Below are positions 1 to 8,598 of a stretch of 64,000 nucleotides of DNA, in pieces (position 1 is the stretch's first letter; each line of letters opens with the position of its first letter). The notes below the pieces were generated by a model. The model did no database searches, was not told the origin of the DNA, and was given only the letters and a program-made list of their open reading frames with translations. The DNA is taken from NCBI GenBank assembly GCA_014193315.1, contig BJHS01000007.1:62001-126000 (forward strand), written 5' to 3'. Made by a program: the position numbers and the translations under genes. This stretch comes from Verrucomicrobiota bacterium (GTDB taxonomy: Bacteria > Verrucomicrobiota > Verrucomicrobiia > Opitutales > UBA953).

Positions 1-268
1 AGGCATGGCCGTCCGCGAGTAGCCGGTCGACGTCGAGGTCGAAGCCGTAGTCGGCCTTCAGGCGTTTGCAGGTATCCGCCGCGGACATGCCGCCCATCGA
101 GCAGAAGAGCGGCCAGGGGAAGTCGAACGGCCGGCCCAGCTGGAGGCTGATGATGTGCGTCCAGCTGCGGTGGTGGATCCACATCGTCGCGGCGAGGGTG
201 CCGTCGCAGTCGAAGATCCAGCCGCGGCGCGACAGCAGCGCGGGGTCGAACGGGTGCATCCGCGCCAT
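1..268 (-). CDS. HAD-superfamily phosphatase/phosphoglucomutase-like, partial
   Basis: The N-terminal 89 residues of a HAD-superfamily hydrolase are present; the gene runs off the left edge. The first beta strand carries the motif I signature FDCDGTLA, with the nucleophile Asp and the acid/base Asp two residues later. It is followed by a cap-type helix with H..W, as in the beta-phosphoglucomutase/YqaB subgroup. The ATG chosen lies 5 bp after the ffh stop, so the gene is probably co-transcribed with ffh; a second in-frame ATG lies three codons on. Substrate cannot be inferred from the fragment. Family assignment is firm, function is not. Confidence 0.8.
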   Translation of the reverse strand, partial: MARMHPFDPALLSRRGWIFDCDGTLAATMWIHHRSWTHIISLQLGRPFDFPWPLFCSMGGMSAADTCKRLKADYGFDLDVDRLLADGHA

Positions 269-273
269 GGCGA

Positions 274-1644
274 TCAGCGCATGCCCGGGAAACCGCCACC
301 GGGGAAGCCGCCGCGGCCGCCGCCCATCTGGCCCATGCGGCGCATGAGTTCCTTGCCCTTGCCGCCCTTCATCATGCGCATCATCTCGCGCATCTGGGAA
401 AACTGCTTGATCAGCGCGTTGACGTCGCTGACCTGGGTGCCGGAGCCCTTGGCGATGCGGAGGCGGCGGGAGCCGTTGAGGATGTCGGGGTTGCGTCGCT
501 CCTTGCGGGTCATCGAGAGCACGATGGCTTCGGTCTTGGCGAGATGCTTCTCCTCCTTGGCGCCGACCTGCACGTTGCCCATGCCCGGCATCATCTTCAT
601 GATGTCCCCGAGCGGGCCCATCTTCTTCATCTGCTGCATCTGCGCGAGGAAGTCCTCGAGGTCGAAGTCCGCCTTGCGCATCTTCTCGGCTAGGCGCTCG
701 GCCTCCTTCTGGTCGACGACCTCCTGGGCCTTCTCGACGAGGGAGACGACGTCGCCCATGCCCAGGATGCGCTGGGTCATGCGGTCCGGGTGGAAGGTGT
801 CGAAGTCGCCGGACTTCTCGCCCGTGCCCATGTAGCGGATCGGCACGCCGGTGACGGCCTTCATCGACAGGGCTGCGCCCCCGCGGGCATCGCCGTCGAG
901 CTTGGTCAGGATGATGCCGGTCAGCGGGGTCGATTCGTGGAACTTGCTGGCCACGTCGACGGCCTGCTGGCCGAGGGCGGCGTCGGCGACGAGGAAGACC
1001 TCGTGCGGCTGGAACGCGTCGCGTACGCGGCGGACTTCCTCCATCAGGTCGCCGTCGATCTGCAGGCGGCCGGCGGTGTCGACGATGACGAGGTCCGCGG
1101 CGGCGGCCTCGGCGTCCTTCACCAGGCGACCCACCATCGCGGCGACGTCGGTCGCGGCGCGGTCGGCGCGGAAGTCGAAGCCCTCGTTCCTCGCGAGCGT
1201 CTCGAGCTGGTCGATGGCCGCGGGGCGGCGCAGGTCGGCCGCGACGAGGGAGGGTTTGCGGAGGCCTTCCTTCTTCACGAGGTGCTTGGCGAGCTTGGCG
1301 GCGCTGGTGGTCTTGCCGGAGCCTTGGAGGCCGACGAGCAGGACGCGCAGGGGGCGGCGCGGGTCGATCGGGCGTTCCCCTTCGCCGAGGAGCTTGGTGA
1401 GCTCGTCGGAGACGACCTTGACGGCCATCTGGCCGGGGTTGACGGAGTCGACGACGGCCGTGCCGAGGCAGGCGGCCTTCACGCGCTCAGTGAAGTCCTT
1501 GGCGACCTTGAAATTGACGTCCGCGGACATCAGGGCCGAGCGCACCTCGACGAGGGCGGGGGCGATGTTGTCCTCGGTCAGCTTGGATAGCCCGCGGAGG
1601 TCGCGAAGGGCCTTGGTGAGTTTCTCGGTGAGGTTGGCGAACAC
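274..1644 (-). CDS. ffh: Signal recognition particle protein Ffh
   Basis: SRP54/Ffh GTPase (456 aa, normal length) binds signal peptides of nascent membrane and secreted proteins and delivers ribosomes to FtsY. An N-terminal helical N domain is followed by the G domain: P-loop GLQGSGKT at about residues 105-112, DTAGR at 189-193 and TKLDGD at 247-252. A methionine-rich M domain from about 300 to 430 (for example [17 protein letters not shown]) binds SRP RNA and signal sequences. The C-terminus is a Gly/Arg/Phe-rich tail of about 20 residues. I saw no SRP RNA gene beside it. The HAD gene follows 5 bp downstream. Identity is certain. Confidence 0.98.
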   Translation of the reverse strand: MFANLTEKLTKALRDLRGLSKLTEDNIAPALVEVRSALMSADVNFKVAKDFTERVKAACLGTAVVDSVNPGQMAVKVVSDELTKLLGEGERPIDPRRPLRVLLVGLQGSGKTTSAAKLAKHLVKKEGLRKPSLVAADLRRPAAIDQLETLARNEGFDFRADRAATDVAAMVGRLVKDAEAAAADLVIVDTAGRLQIDGDLMEEVRRVRDAFQPHEVFLVADAALGQQAVDVASKFHESTPLTGIILTKLDGDARGGAALSMKAVTGVPIRYMGTGEKSGDFDTFHPDRMTQRILGMGDVVSLVEKAQEVVDQKEAERLAEKMRKADFDLEDFLAQMQQMKKMGPLGDIMKMMPGMGNVQVGAKEEKHLAKTEAIVLSMTRKERRNPDILNGSRRLRIAKGSGTQVSDVNALIKQFSQMREMMRMMKGGKGKELMRRMGQMGGGRGGFPGGGFPGMR

Positions 1645-1800
1645 GGGAAGGTAAGGAGAACGAAGGCGGGCCGGAAAGGCAAGAGGGACAGGGGAGGGCG
1701 GGGTCGGCCGGATCCCGGAACCAAGCCCCCGCCCAGGTTTCCCGTGGCGACGGTCTTGCCATGTGCCCGGCCAGCGCTAGTTTGCCCCGACCCCACCCCC

Positions 1801-2619
1801 ATGCGCCTTGCCCGCTTCCTCCCACTGGTCTGCGCCCTGGCGGCTTTGGCCGCCGAACCCCTAGTCCTGCCGCTTTGGAAAGGCGATGCCCCTGAGGGCG
1901 ATGGGAAGTTCTCCTCCGCGGCCAAGGCGCGGCTCACCGTGCACCTGGCCGAAAAGCCGAACGGCGCCGCGGTCGTCATCTGCCCGGGTGGTGGTTACGG
2001 TGGCCTGGTGGTCGGCGGTGAAGGCCACGGGATCGCGAAGTGGCTCAATCAAAGCGGTATCACCGGACTCGTCCTCGAGTACCGCCTGCCCGCCGGCCGG
2101 CCGTTCGTCCCGTTGCTCGACGCCCAGGAGGCCATCAAGACCGCCCGCGCCCGCGCCGCCGAGTGGAAGATCGACGTCAAGAGGGTGGGCATCATCGGCT
2201 TCTCCGCGGGGGGGCACCTCGCCGCGACCGCCGCGACCCATTTCACGACTGAGACCCGCCCGGATTTCGCGATCCTTGTCTACCCCGTCGTGACGATGAG
2301 CACGGGCACCCATGGCGGCTCGAAGAGGAACCTGCTCGGGCCGAACCCGACCGAGGAGCTGGCCAACCTCTTCTCGAACGAGAAGCAGGTGACCAAGGAC
2401 ACGCCGCCGACGTACCTGGCCCACGCTTTGGACGACAAACCCGTCCCGATCGAGAACAGCCGCCTCTTCCACCAAGCCTGCCAGGCCAAGGGGGTACCCT
2501 CAAAGCTGCTGGAGCTGCCGAATGGCGGCCACGGCTTGAATGGTTACAAAGGCCCCTCCTGGGACGCCTGGCAGAAGCAGTCCCTGGAATGGCTCCGGGA
2601 ACTCAAAATCATTCCCTGA
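1801..2619 (+). CDS. Secreted alpha/beta hydrolase, acetyl-esterase-like
   Basis: Predicted exported esterase (272 aa) of the BD-FAE/acetyl xylan esterase type of alpha/beta hydrolase. A signal peptide covers about residues 1-18. The oxyanion-hole segment CPGGGYGGL (about 61-69) precedes the nucleophile elbow GFSAGGH with Ser at about 135. Candidate acid Asp211 or Asp212 lies in HALDDKPV, and His244 in NGGHGL completes the triad. The ATG at 1801 was preferred over an in-frame ATG 57 nt upstream because it begins the signal peptide. Removal of acetyl or feruloyl groups from plant or algal glycans is inferred from family and context; the substrate is unknown. It is transcribed divergently from ffh. 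Confidence 0.85.
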   Translation: MRLARFLPLVCALAALAAEPLVLPLWKGDAPEGDGKFSSAAKARLTVHLAEKPNGAAVVICPGGGYGGLVVGGEGHGIAKWLNQSGITGLVLEYRLPAGRPFVPLLDAQEAIKTARARAAEWKIDVKRVGIIGFSAGGHLAATAATHFTTETRPDFAILVYPVVTMSTGTHGGSKRNLLGPNPTEELANLFSNEKQVTKDTPPTYLAHALDDKPVPIENSRLFHQACQAKGVPSKLLELPNGGHGLNGYKGPSWDAWQKQSLEWLRELKIIP

Positions 2620-2662
2620 GGACGCAACCGGACCGACCCTCTGCTGACTAACTTTCAAACCG

Positions 2663-3637
2663 ATGCGATTCCCTCTTCTGTTCGGTGCCTGTTGTGCCTC
2701 CTTGCTGTCGGCCCGGGCCGCTGATGCCCCCAAGGCCGCCACGCCCCCGCCGGAGCCGACTTACCTGACCCCCGAGACCGCCGGCCCGGATTTCCTGCTC
2801 CAAGGCGAGTACGGCGGCGACAAGCTTGGGGCCGACGTCATCGCGCTCGGTAAGGACACCTTCCGCCTGGTGCTGCACAAGGGCGGCCTGCCCGGTGCCG
2901 GTTGGGATGGTTCCGCCAAGACCGAGGTCGAAGGTAAGCGCAACGGCGAGGGCGTGAGCTTTGCCGGCTCGATCAAGGCCGAGCTTAAGGACGGGGTCAT
3001 CTCGGGCCAGAACGCCGCAGGCGAAGGGTTCGTCCTCAAGCGCATCGTCCGCCATAGCCCCACCGAGGGCGCCCCGCCGCCGCCCGGTGCGGTGATCCTT
3101 TTCGATGGCAGCAACGCCGATGCCTGGAAAGGCGGGCATCTGGACGAGCGCAAGCTGCTCGCCGCGGGCACGTCTTCCAAGCAGTCCTTCCAGGACTGCG
3201 CGCTGCACCTCGAGTTCCTCCTGCCGTTCAAGCCCCTCGGCCGCGGCCAGGGCCGCGCCAACAGCGGCGTCTACGTCCAGAACCGCTACGAGGTCCAGGT
3301 GCTCGACAGTTTCGGTCTCGCCGGCTTGGACAACGAGTGCGGTGGGGTCTACAAAAACAGCGCCCCGAAGGTGAACCTGTGCTTCCCGCCCCTCCAGTGG
3401 CAGACCTATGACATGGAGTTCACGGCGGCGAAATTCGACGCGGCCGGCAAGAAGACCGCCAACGCCGTCCTGACCGTGAAGCACAACGGCGTCGTCGTGC
3501 AGGATCGCCTCGAGCTCAAGGGCGCGACCCCCGGCGGCGGCTTCAAGACCGAGGTCCCCGCGCCCGGCCCCTTCCAGCTCCAGGGCCACGGCAATCCGGT
3601 CTTCTACCGCAACATCTGGGTGGTCGAGCGTAAGTAA
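2663..3637 (+). CDS. Secreted DUF1080 (3-keto-disaccharide hydrolase family) protein
   Basis: A 324-aa exported protein. Signal peptide at about residues 1-20, a small N-terminal beta region to about 130, then a DUF1080 (PF06439) concanavalin-like domain opening at GAVILFDGSNADAWKG. Family members cleave 3-keto-glycosides or bind glycans. The segment ANSGVYVQNRYEVQVLDS is the characteristic core of the domain. It starts 43 bp after the esterase stop and probably shares its transcript. It converges on a second, smaller DUF1080 gene across a shared hairpin terminator. The N-terminal region is not covered by DUF1080 and is unassigned. Confidence 0.88.
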   Translation: MRFPLLFGACCASLLSARAADAPKAATPPPEPTYLTPETAGPDFLLQGEYGGDKLGADVIALGKDTFRLVLHKGGLPGAGWDGSAKTEVEGKRNGEGVSFAGSIKAELKDGVISGQNAAGEGFVLKRIVRHSPTEGAPPPPGAVILFDGSNADAWKGGHLDERKLLAAGTSSKQSFQDCALHLEFLLPFKPLGRGQGRANSGVYVQNRYEVQVLDSFGLAGLDNECGGVYKNSAPKVNLCFPPLQWQTYDMEFTAAKFDAAGKKTANAVLTVKHNGVVVQDRLELKGATPGGGFKTEVPAPGPFQLQGHGNPVFYRNIWVVERK

Positions 3638-3658
3638 GGCCGGCCCCGTCGGACGACA

Positions 3659-3683
3659 AAAAAGCCCCGCGACGCGGGGCTTT
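3659..3683. terminator. Bidirectional intrinsic terminator
   Basis: A perfect 10-bp inverted repeat, AAAGCCCCGC at 3661-3670 and GCGGGGCTTT at 3674-3683, with a 3-nt loop lies between two convergent DUF1080 genes. The A-run on one side and T-run on the other give a U-tract in either direction. Confidence 0.85.
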
Positions 3684-3706
3684 GGCTTGGGCGGTCGGGC
3701 CGGTGC

Positions 3707-4366
3707 TTACTTGGCGTCGAGGTCCGTGACCGTGAGGTTCTTGATCCAGCAGGGGTCGCCGTGCTCGGTGATCATCAGCTTGCCCTTGCCCGGAGCGAAG
3801 CCGACTTTCTTGGCGAACTTGCTCTTGGCGAGCGCGGCCTTCCAGGCGTCGGACTTGGTATCGACCGCGGCGCAAGGCTTGCCGTTGAGGAAGTGCTCGA
3901 TTTTGCCGTCCTTCACGACGACGCGGCTATGGTTCCATTCGCCGATCGGCTTGAGGACCTTGTCCGCGGCGGAGTCGATCAGGTCGTAGACGCTGCCGGA
4001 ATTATGCGAGCCGCCACGCTTGCCGTCGGGGTGCTTGGCGTCGTCGATCATCTGGTACTCGATGCCCAGCCACTCGCCTTTGCCCTTGGCGTCCTTGATG
4101 TTGGCGACCCAGTACTTGATTCCGTTGTTGCCGGCGTCGGCGAGCTTCCAGTCCCACTCGAGCTCGAAGTTCGCGTACTCCTTCTTGGAGATGAGGAAGC
4201 CGGTGCCCTTGCCGGGGGTGAGACGGATGACGCCGCCGTCCTCGGTGGTCCAGCCCGCGCCGGGCTTGCCGCCGTTGGCGTCGGTGAAATCTTCAAGGGC
4301 GAGCTTCTCGGGGGCGGCCGCGAGGAGGCTGGCGCTGGCCAGGAGGGAGAGCAGGAGGGCTTTCAT
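3707..4366 (-). CDS. Secreted DUF1080 domain protein
   Basis: A 219-aa single-domain DUF1080 (PF06439) protein with an N-terminal signal peptide (MKALLLSLLASASLLAAAP). Typical motifs are visible: EFELEWDWKL-like strands (ANFELEWDWKLA), then GNNGIKYW and GIEYQMIDD in the middle, and a C-terminal KNLTVTDL strand. The ATG at 4366 was preferred over one 24 nt upstream because it begins the signal sequence. It ends at the bidirectional terminator shared with the convergent DUF1080 gene, so the two make an inward-facing pair of paralogues. Role as a glycoside or 3-keto-glycoside hydrolase is inferred from family only. Confidence 0.88.
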   Translation of the reverse strand: MKALLLSLLASASLLAAAPEKLALEDFTDANGGKPGAGWTTEDGGVIRLTPGKGTGFLISKKEYANFELEWDWKLADAGNNGIKYWVANIKDAKGKGEWLGIEYQMIDDAKHPDGKRGGSHNSGSVYDLIDSAADKVLKPIGEWNHSRVVVKDGKIEHFLNGKPCAAVDTKSDAWKAALAKSKFAKKVGFAPGKGKLMITEHGDPCWIKNLTVTDLDAK

Positions 4367-4435
4367 GGGGAGGGGCTTACCTTGGGCCAAAGCCCGCCCC
4401 GCTTAAAGCCCGTTTTCCTCCTTCCGGGTCTCGCC

Positions 4436-4999
4436 TCAGCGCAGCTTGGCGAAACGCACGTCGGTGGTCGCCCCGACATGCAACGGCACCACCAGGAAGG
4501 CCATGCCGGTCGCGCTCGCGGTTTGCCGGGCCTTGCCCTGGCCGTCGAGATCCAGGCCGAGGGAGACCCCTTCCGCCGTGGTGCCGACCATGGGTTCGCC
4601 GGACCGCAGGCCAGCGACCCCCAGGCGCGGGTGGAGCCAGAGCCGCCCGTTCTCCCAGCGGAAATCCCGCCCCAAGGCATATTCCCCGACCTTGCGTACC
4701 CCGCCTTGACCTTGGGCGGTCACCCGCAGGGTTCGCGCACCGAGGATCTCCACCCCGATGGTCTCAATCTGTTCGTGCGGCAAGTTGGCATCTTCCGGCC
4801 AGAGCAACCGGCTCAGTAACATCGGGGCGGACGCCGCATTCGGAGCCTCCCCGCGGTTGCGGTAGACGCCGACGAGGGGCGCCAGCGAGGGCAACGGCGC
4901 GAAGTCGTCGCGGGTCGCGCTCGTCTCCACGCAGCCGGCCAGGCCGAGGACGAGGAGGAGCAGGGTCAGCGGCTGCCAAGGACGGTCGGGCGGAGTCAT
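4436..4999 (-). CDS. Hypothetical lipoprotein
   Basis: A 187-aa predicted lipoprotein. The N-terminus has a hydrophobic stretch ending in the lipobox LAGC at about residues 20-23. The rest is a beta-rich soluble domain with no family I recognise and no obvious catalytic motif. Length and composition fit a small envelope protein. It lies upstream of the DUF1080 gene on the same strand, 69 bp away, and downstream of the MBL-fold gene by 74 bp. Function unknown. Confidence 0.75.
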   Translation of the reverse strand: MTPPDRPWQPLTLLLLVLGLAGCVETSATRDDFAPLPSLAPLVGVYRNRGEAPNAASAPMLLSRLLWPEDANLPHEQIETIGVEILGARTLRVTAQGQGGVRKVGEYALGRDFRWENGRLWLHPRLGVAGLRSGEPMVGTTAEGVSLGLDLDGQGKARQTASATGMAFLVVPLHVGATTDVRFAKLR

Positions 5000-5073
5000 C
5001 CGCTTGTTTTATTACTCATAAGAAGGCCCCGGCAACCGGAAGCCTCTAGGCTGTTCCACCTAGGTGTGGCTAC

Positions 5074-5868
5074 TCAGCGTCCGAGCTTCACCCTTTTGCC
5101 GTCGTAGCACAAGCGGACCGTCGGGAAGGTGCGGCGGAGCTTCTCCGTGTAGGTCTCGTAGTCGATCTGGTAGGTCATGTGCGTGATCAGGGCCCGCTTC
5201 GCGCGCAGGGCCACCGCCGCCGCGCAGGCCTCGTCGATCGACAGGTGGGTCGGGTGGTAGTTCGGGCGCAGGCCGTCGATCACGGCGAGGTCCACGCCGG
5301 CCCCGAGCGCCAGAGCTTCCGGGGTGACTTCCTTGCAGTCGGTGTAGTAGGCGAAGCGCGCGCCGGTGGAGGGCTCCTCGAAGACCAGGCCCAGCGTGGA
5401 TTCGTTGCCGTGCGGGAGGATGGTCGACCGGACGATGCCGCCGCCGGGCAGGACCAGCTCGCTCGGCATGAGGTCGACGTCGAGGACGACGTAGCCCGAG
5501 GCGGCGGGCGCGCCGATGGCGTAGGGGAAGATGGCCTCGATCCGGCGCTTGCCGATGGGCGTCGTGAACACGGGGATGGCCGTGCCGCCTTGGTTGGTGC
5601 AGAACTGCCGAAGGTCGTCCATCCCGAGGATGTGGTCCGCGTGCCCGTGCGTGAGGATGAAGGTGCCGACGTCGCGGATGTCGTTGTGCAGGCACTGCAG
5701 CCGGAACTCTGGGGCGGCGTCCACCTGCACGTGGTGACCTTCGATCACGACGTGGACGCTGGTGCGCGTCCGCCAGTTGCGGCGGTTGCGCAGGTCGAGC
5801 CCGGGGTTTTCATGGGCGACCAAGGGGACCCCTTGGGACGTGCCGCAGCCCATGATGATGATTTCCAT
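5074..5868 (-). CDS. MBL-fold metallohydrolase, PhnP-like phosphodiesterase family
   Basis: A 264-aa cytoplasmic metallo-beta-lactamase-fold hydrolase. It opens with GCGTSQGVP, typical of the PhnP/tRNase-Z-like cyclic phosphodiesterase branch, and has the metal-binding motif THGHADHI (H-x-H-x-D-H). Later metal ligands are likely in LPHGNE, YYTDCKE and ALITHMTYQ. Relatives cleave 5-phosphoribosyl 1,2-cyclic phosphate or other cyclic phosphodiesters. No phn genes are nearby, so a C-P lyase role is not supported here and the substrate is open. The start ATG gives the standard family N-terminus. Confidence 0.85.
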   Translation of the reverse strand: MEIIIMGCGTSQGVPLVAHENPGLDLRNRRNWRTRTSVHVVIEGHHVQVDAAPEFRLQCLHNDIRDVGTFILTHGHADHILGMDDLRQFCTNQGGTAIPVFTTPIGKRRIEAIFPYAIGAPAASGYVVLDVDLMPSELVLPGGGIVRSTILPHGNESTLGLVFEEPSTGARFAYYTDCKEVTPEALALGAGVDLAVIDGLRPNYHPTHLSIDEACAAAVALRAKRALITHMTYQIDYETYTEKLRRTFPTVRLCYDGKRVKLGR

Positions 5869-5934
5869 GCTCCGAAGACAGCGGAAGAACGTTCGAAAGG
5901 CAAAGGCAGACGACGCTTTGGGCCGCCCGCCGAC

Positions 5935-5958
5935 AAAAAACCCCGGGGTCGCCGGGGT
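5935..5958 (-). terminator. Intrinsic terminator of the ThuA gene
   Basis: Read on the minus strand, a 7-bp stem (ACCCCGG at 5940-5946 on the plus strand pairing with CCGGGGT at 5952-5958) with a 5-nt loop is followed by a run of six T from 5940 to 5935. It sits 23 bp beyond the ThuA-family stop codon. Confidence 0.75.
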
Positions 5959-5980
5959 CGGGGGAGAGAAGCGCGGCGGC

Positions 5981-6835
5981 TTACTTCTTGGCGCCGTAGC
6001 CGGCGGCCGGCTTGCCTTCGGCGTCGAGCTTGTCGACCGACCAGAGGACGGCGCGGGCGACGAGGTCGAGATAGCGTTCGTCTTCCACGGTCTTGTTGTT
6101 ATGGCCGATCGTGGTCGAGAAGATGCGGGTCTTCTTGGGGCCGTACTCGTTGGTCCAGGCGACGATGTTGGTGGTCTCCTTGGCCGGAATGACCTTGCCC
6201 GCCTTATCCTTCTTCTCGGGGGAGGTCTGCGTGCCGGTGGCGAGACCCTTGCCGGTCAGGACCTGGACGTTGTTGTAGAGCTCTTCGTTGACCGTGGTCC
6301 AATCGGCCATGCCCTTGGTGATCGGGCTATCTTTGTCGGTGAACTTGATCGCGATCGGCATCTGGGCGCCGTGGCCGGTGGACTGGAGACCGAGCATCTC
6401 GTACCAATGCGAGTTGTCGTCGCCGGCCTTCACGGGCTGCTGGTACTTGCCCCAGCGGTAGCTGTGCATGGCGCAGTGCAGGTTGACGGCGGGGACGCCT
6501 TCGCGGTGGGCCTTGAGGATGTTCTCGACGTAGGCGGCATCGGTGATGTCGGCGGCGCACTCGTCATGGACGACCACGTCGAAGTCCTTGTGCCAGTCGG
6601 CCTTCTTGTAGATGTCGAACAGCGGCTTGGTGCTCTTGGTCGCGTCGTAGACGACGGTGACGGTGGCGTTGAGGCGGGCTTCGATACCCTTCTTGAGGAT
6701 GTCCTTCTGGTTGGCGTAGTCGTGGCAGCAACCGCCGGCGACGACGAGCACGCGGAGCGGCTTGACGTCTTCGGCGAAGAGCGGGGAGGCCAGGCTGGCT
6801 AGGAGCGCCAGGGCGAGGGTGGGGCTGAGTTTCAT
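5981..6835 (-). CDS. Secreted ThuA-like domain protein
   Basis: A 284-aa exported protein with a ThuA-like (PF06283) class-I-glutamine-amidotransferase-like fold. The signal peptide is at about residues 1-21 (ATG at 6835; an in-frame ATG 42 nt upstream was rejected because it precedes the signal sequence). Motifs include VLVVAGGCCHDY, VVHDECAADI, VNLHCAMHSYRWG and TRIFSTTIGHNN near the C-terminus. ThuA proteins are linked to trehalose and other keto-sugar catabolism and commonly accompany DUF1080 genes in PVC bacteria. It is the last gene of a three-gene minus-strand run with a PSCyt1 cytochrome and a membrane protein, and ends at an intrinsic terminator. Confidence 0.88.
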   Translation of the reverse strand: MKLSPTLALALLASLASPLFAEDVKPLRVLVVAGGCCHDYANQKDILKKGIEARLNATVTVVYDATKSTKPLFDIYKKADWHKDFDVVVHDECAADITDAAYVENILKAHREGVPAVNLHCAMHSYRWGKYQQPVKAGDDNSHWYEMLGLQSTGHGAQMPIAIKFTDKDSPITKGMADWTTVNEELYNNVQVLTGKGLATGTQTSPEKKDKAGKVIPAKETTNIVAWTNEYGPKKTRIFSTTIGHNNKTVEDERYLDLVARAVLWSVDKLDAEGKPAAGYGAKK

Positions 6836-6884
6836 GGGGGTGTCTGGGATAAAGGGCGGGGGAAAGGGGGTGGGCAAATCAAAC

Positions 6885-7361
6885 TTACTTCCTGGCCTTG
6901 GAATCGGCGTTGGCGGCTGCCTTGGCGGCGGCCAGGGCGGCCTGGGAGTCGGCGTTGGCGGCCTTCGCCAGGTCGGCCGGGATGGGTTGCCCTTCGACGA
7001 AGGCGTAGAGGGCTTCCTTTTGCGTCTCGGTCAGCGCTTTCTCCGCCTTGGGTGGCATGACGTCGCCGGCCGTGCGGTCTAGGAAGACGCGGGCGAGCAG
7101 CATGCTGCTGTCGGGCTTGCCGATCGCGAAGGTCGGGTTCTTGCCGCCCTTGAGCGTGGCTTCGAGCGTGTCGAGCCGCAGCTTACCCTTCTCCTTCTTC
7201 GGGCCGTGGCACGATACGCAGTGGACGTCGAACAGCGGTTGGATCACCTGGGCGTAGTCGGCCTTCTGCGCCGGGGTGAGGGGCGCGGCGGATACGGCCT
7301 TCTTCAGCGTGAGGGGCGCGGCCGTAAGCACGCCGACGGAGAGCAGCAGGGACGTGGGCAT
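6885..7361 (-). CDS. Secreted PSCyt1-type c-type cytochrome
   Basis: A 158-aa exported protein with a signal peptide (MPTSLLLSVGVLTAAP) and a planctomycete-type cytochrome domain PSCyt1 (PF07635). The haem-binding CxxCH is seen as VHCVSCHG, followed by KLRLDTLEATLKGG and the distal DVMPPKAEK loop with the expected Met-Pro-Pro. An Ala/Lys-rich tail of about 35 residues ends the protein. The start at 7361 was chosen because the upstream extension is Arg/Pro-rich without a signal. Probably periplasmic electron transfer. It lies 73 bp after a multi-TM protein gene and 49 bp before ThuA. Confidence 0.85.
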   Translation of the reverse strand: MPTSLLLSVGVLTAAPLTLKKAVSAAPLTPAQKADYAQVIQPLFDVHCVSCHGPKKEKGKLRLDTLEATLKGGKNPTFAIGKPDSSMLLARVFLDRTAGDVMPPKAEKALTETQKEALYAFVEGQPIPADLAKAANADSQAALAAAKAAANADSKARK

Positions 7362-7434
7362 CGCGGGGCGTTGGGAGGTGTTCGTCGGGCCGGCCCGGGC
7401 GCCGGCTCGGAACGGAGCCGACCGGTCAGCCGGT

Positions 7435-8007
7435 TCAGCCGAGCGGAATCGGCGGGTGGTCCGTCGCGGCCTTGGGTTCGGCCGCCTTAACGGCTTCGGC
7501 GTTCGGTTTGAAAAGGTCGCCATGGACCTTGGCCCCGCCGATATGGGCAGCGATCGTCATGACGGCTACCGCGGCGAGCTGCGCGATTACGCGGACGCGC
7601 CAGCTCTGGAAGATCAGGAGCCAGGCACCGGCGGCCACGAAGGAGGCCGCGATGCCGAGCCAGAGATGCTGGTCGAGACCGGTGTAGTCGCCTCCGTTGA
7701 AGCGGGCCTCGAGCAGGCCGAACAGGCAGGTGGCCCAGATGCTGACGGCCCCGAGCAGGCTGAGCCGGCGGATGAGCAGGCTCGCCTCGGTGTGGCGGTC
7801 CCAGATCTCGAAGAACGGCACAATCATCAAGATCGCGATCGGGAAGTGCAGGAGGATGAAGTGCTGGTGGCCGGCGATGGAGAGCAGGGCCGGGCCCCGG
7901 TCTTCGCCGTCGTGGGGCCAGAACCACGCGAGCGCGACGAGCAGGAGGTTGGGCGCGAGCGCGAGCCACAGGCGGGCGTACTTGGTCAAGGGGTGATGCG
8001 TGGTCAT
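7435..8007 (-). CDS. Multi-pass membrane protein, DUF2231-like
   Basis: A 190-aa inner-membrane protein with about four to five hydrophobic helices (about residues 13-30, 47-67, 80-101, 110-132, 140-155). The motif HQHFILLHFPIAI in the second helix and IAAHIGGAKVHGD near the last resemble the His-rich helices of DUF2231-type predicted membrane proteins, which may carry haem. It is first in a minus-strand run followed by a PSCyt1 cytochrome and ThuA, so a membrane anchor or electron acceptor for that cytochrome is a reasonable inference. ATG at 8007 chosen over an ATG 45 nt upstream. Confidence 0.75.
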   Translation of the reverse strand: MTTHHPLTKYARLWLALAPNLLLVALAWFWPHDGEDRGPALLSIAGHQHFILLHFPIAILMIVPFFEIWDRHTEASLLIRRLSLLGAVSIWATCLFGLLEARFNGGDYTGLDQHLWLGIAASFVAAGAWLLIFQSWRVRVIAQLAAVAVMTIAAHIGGAKVHGDLFKPNAEAVKAAEPKAATDHPPIPLG

Positions 8008-8103
8008 GGGGCGGGGTGATGTTCTGGTTTTGGTCGGCGCGGTCAAACCCAAGCGTGAGGCGCGACTTTATGAGACAACGCGGCGCCGGAATGGTTCGGG
8101 CAC

Positions 8104-8134
8104 AAAAAAGCCCGCGGGGTGAGCCGCGGGCTTT
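8104..8134 (-). terminator. Intrinsic terminator of the PSCyt1 gene
   Basis: A perfect 11-bp stem (AAAGCCCGCGG at 8107-8117 with CCGCGGGCTTT at 8124-8134) and 6-nt loop. On the minus strand it is followed by a T-run, 22 bp beyond the PSCyt1 gene stop. Confidence 0.85.
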
Positions 8135-8155
8135 CGGTGACCTCGGTGATGAGGC

Positions 8156-8542
8156 TTACTTGTTGGACTCGATGAAGGCCTTGACCTTCTCGAGCTGTTC
8201 CTTGGTCAGCGGGTGACGCTCCTTGGCCTTTTTCGGGGGCATGGCGAGGTCGTCTTCCGGGCTGGAGATGCCGAGTTCAGCGGACTTGTAGAGAGCACTT
8301 TTGGAGGCGTCGCCCCAGGTGATGCCGGCGCCGTTTTCCTTGCCGCCCTTGACGACGGTGGCGAAGGAGGTGGCGTCGAAGCCGCCCTTCGGCTTCTTGG
8401 CCTTGTCCTTGCCGTGGCAGCCGATGCAGCTCTTTTCGAGGATCGGGGCGATGTCGGCCTTGAAGGCCTTCTCGCGGTCGGCGTCGGAGGCGGCGAAGGC
8501 CGAGGTGGCAGAAACGAGGGTGAGGAGGGCGAGGATGCGCAT
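8156..8542 (-). CDS. Secreted PSCyt1-type c-type cytochrome
   Basis: A 128-aa exported mono-haem protein with a signal peptide of about 17 residues. The haem site CxxCH is in KSCIGCHGKDK, followed by the GGFDATSFATVVKGG segment and the distal LAMPPKKAK loop with Met. It is the second PSCyt1 protein within 1.2 kb but forms its own transcription unit, with a terminator downstream and an AT-rich upstream gap (8543-8598) that likely holds its promoter. Periplasmic electron transfer is inferred. Confidence 0.87.
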   Translation of the reverse strand: MRILALLTLVSATSAFAASDADREKAFKADIAPILEKSCIGCHGKDKAKKPKGGFDATSFATVVKGGKENGAGITWGDASKSALYKSAELGISSPEDDLAMPPKKAKERHPLTKEQLEKVKAFIESNK

Positions 8543-8598
8543 AGGATTATGTTGGCTCGTTAATAAATAACCCCCGAAAGAAAGGAAAGTTTAACTTT

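Noticed and set aside
1645-1800. SRP RNA gene next to ffh
   Set aside because: No GGAAGCA/GGUGCUG-type conserved tetraloop helix is visible in this 156-bp spacer.
5036-5074. Palindrome CACCTAGGTG between the MBL-fold gene and the lipoprotein gene as an operator
   Set aside because: Only 10 bp long and next to the MBL-fold stop. No independent support.
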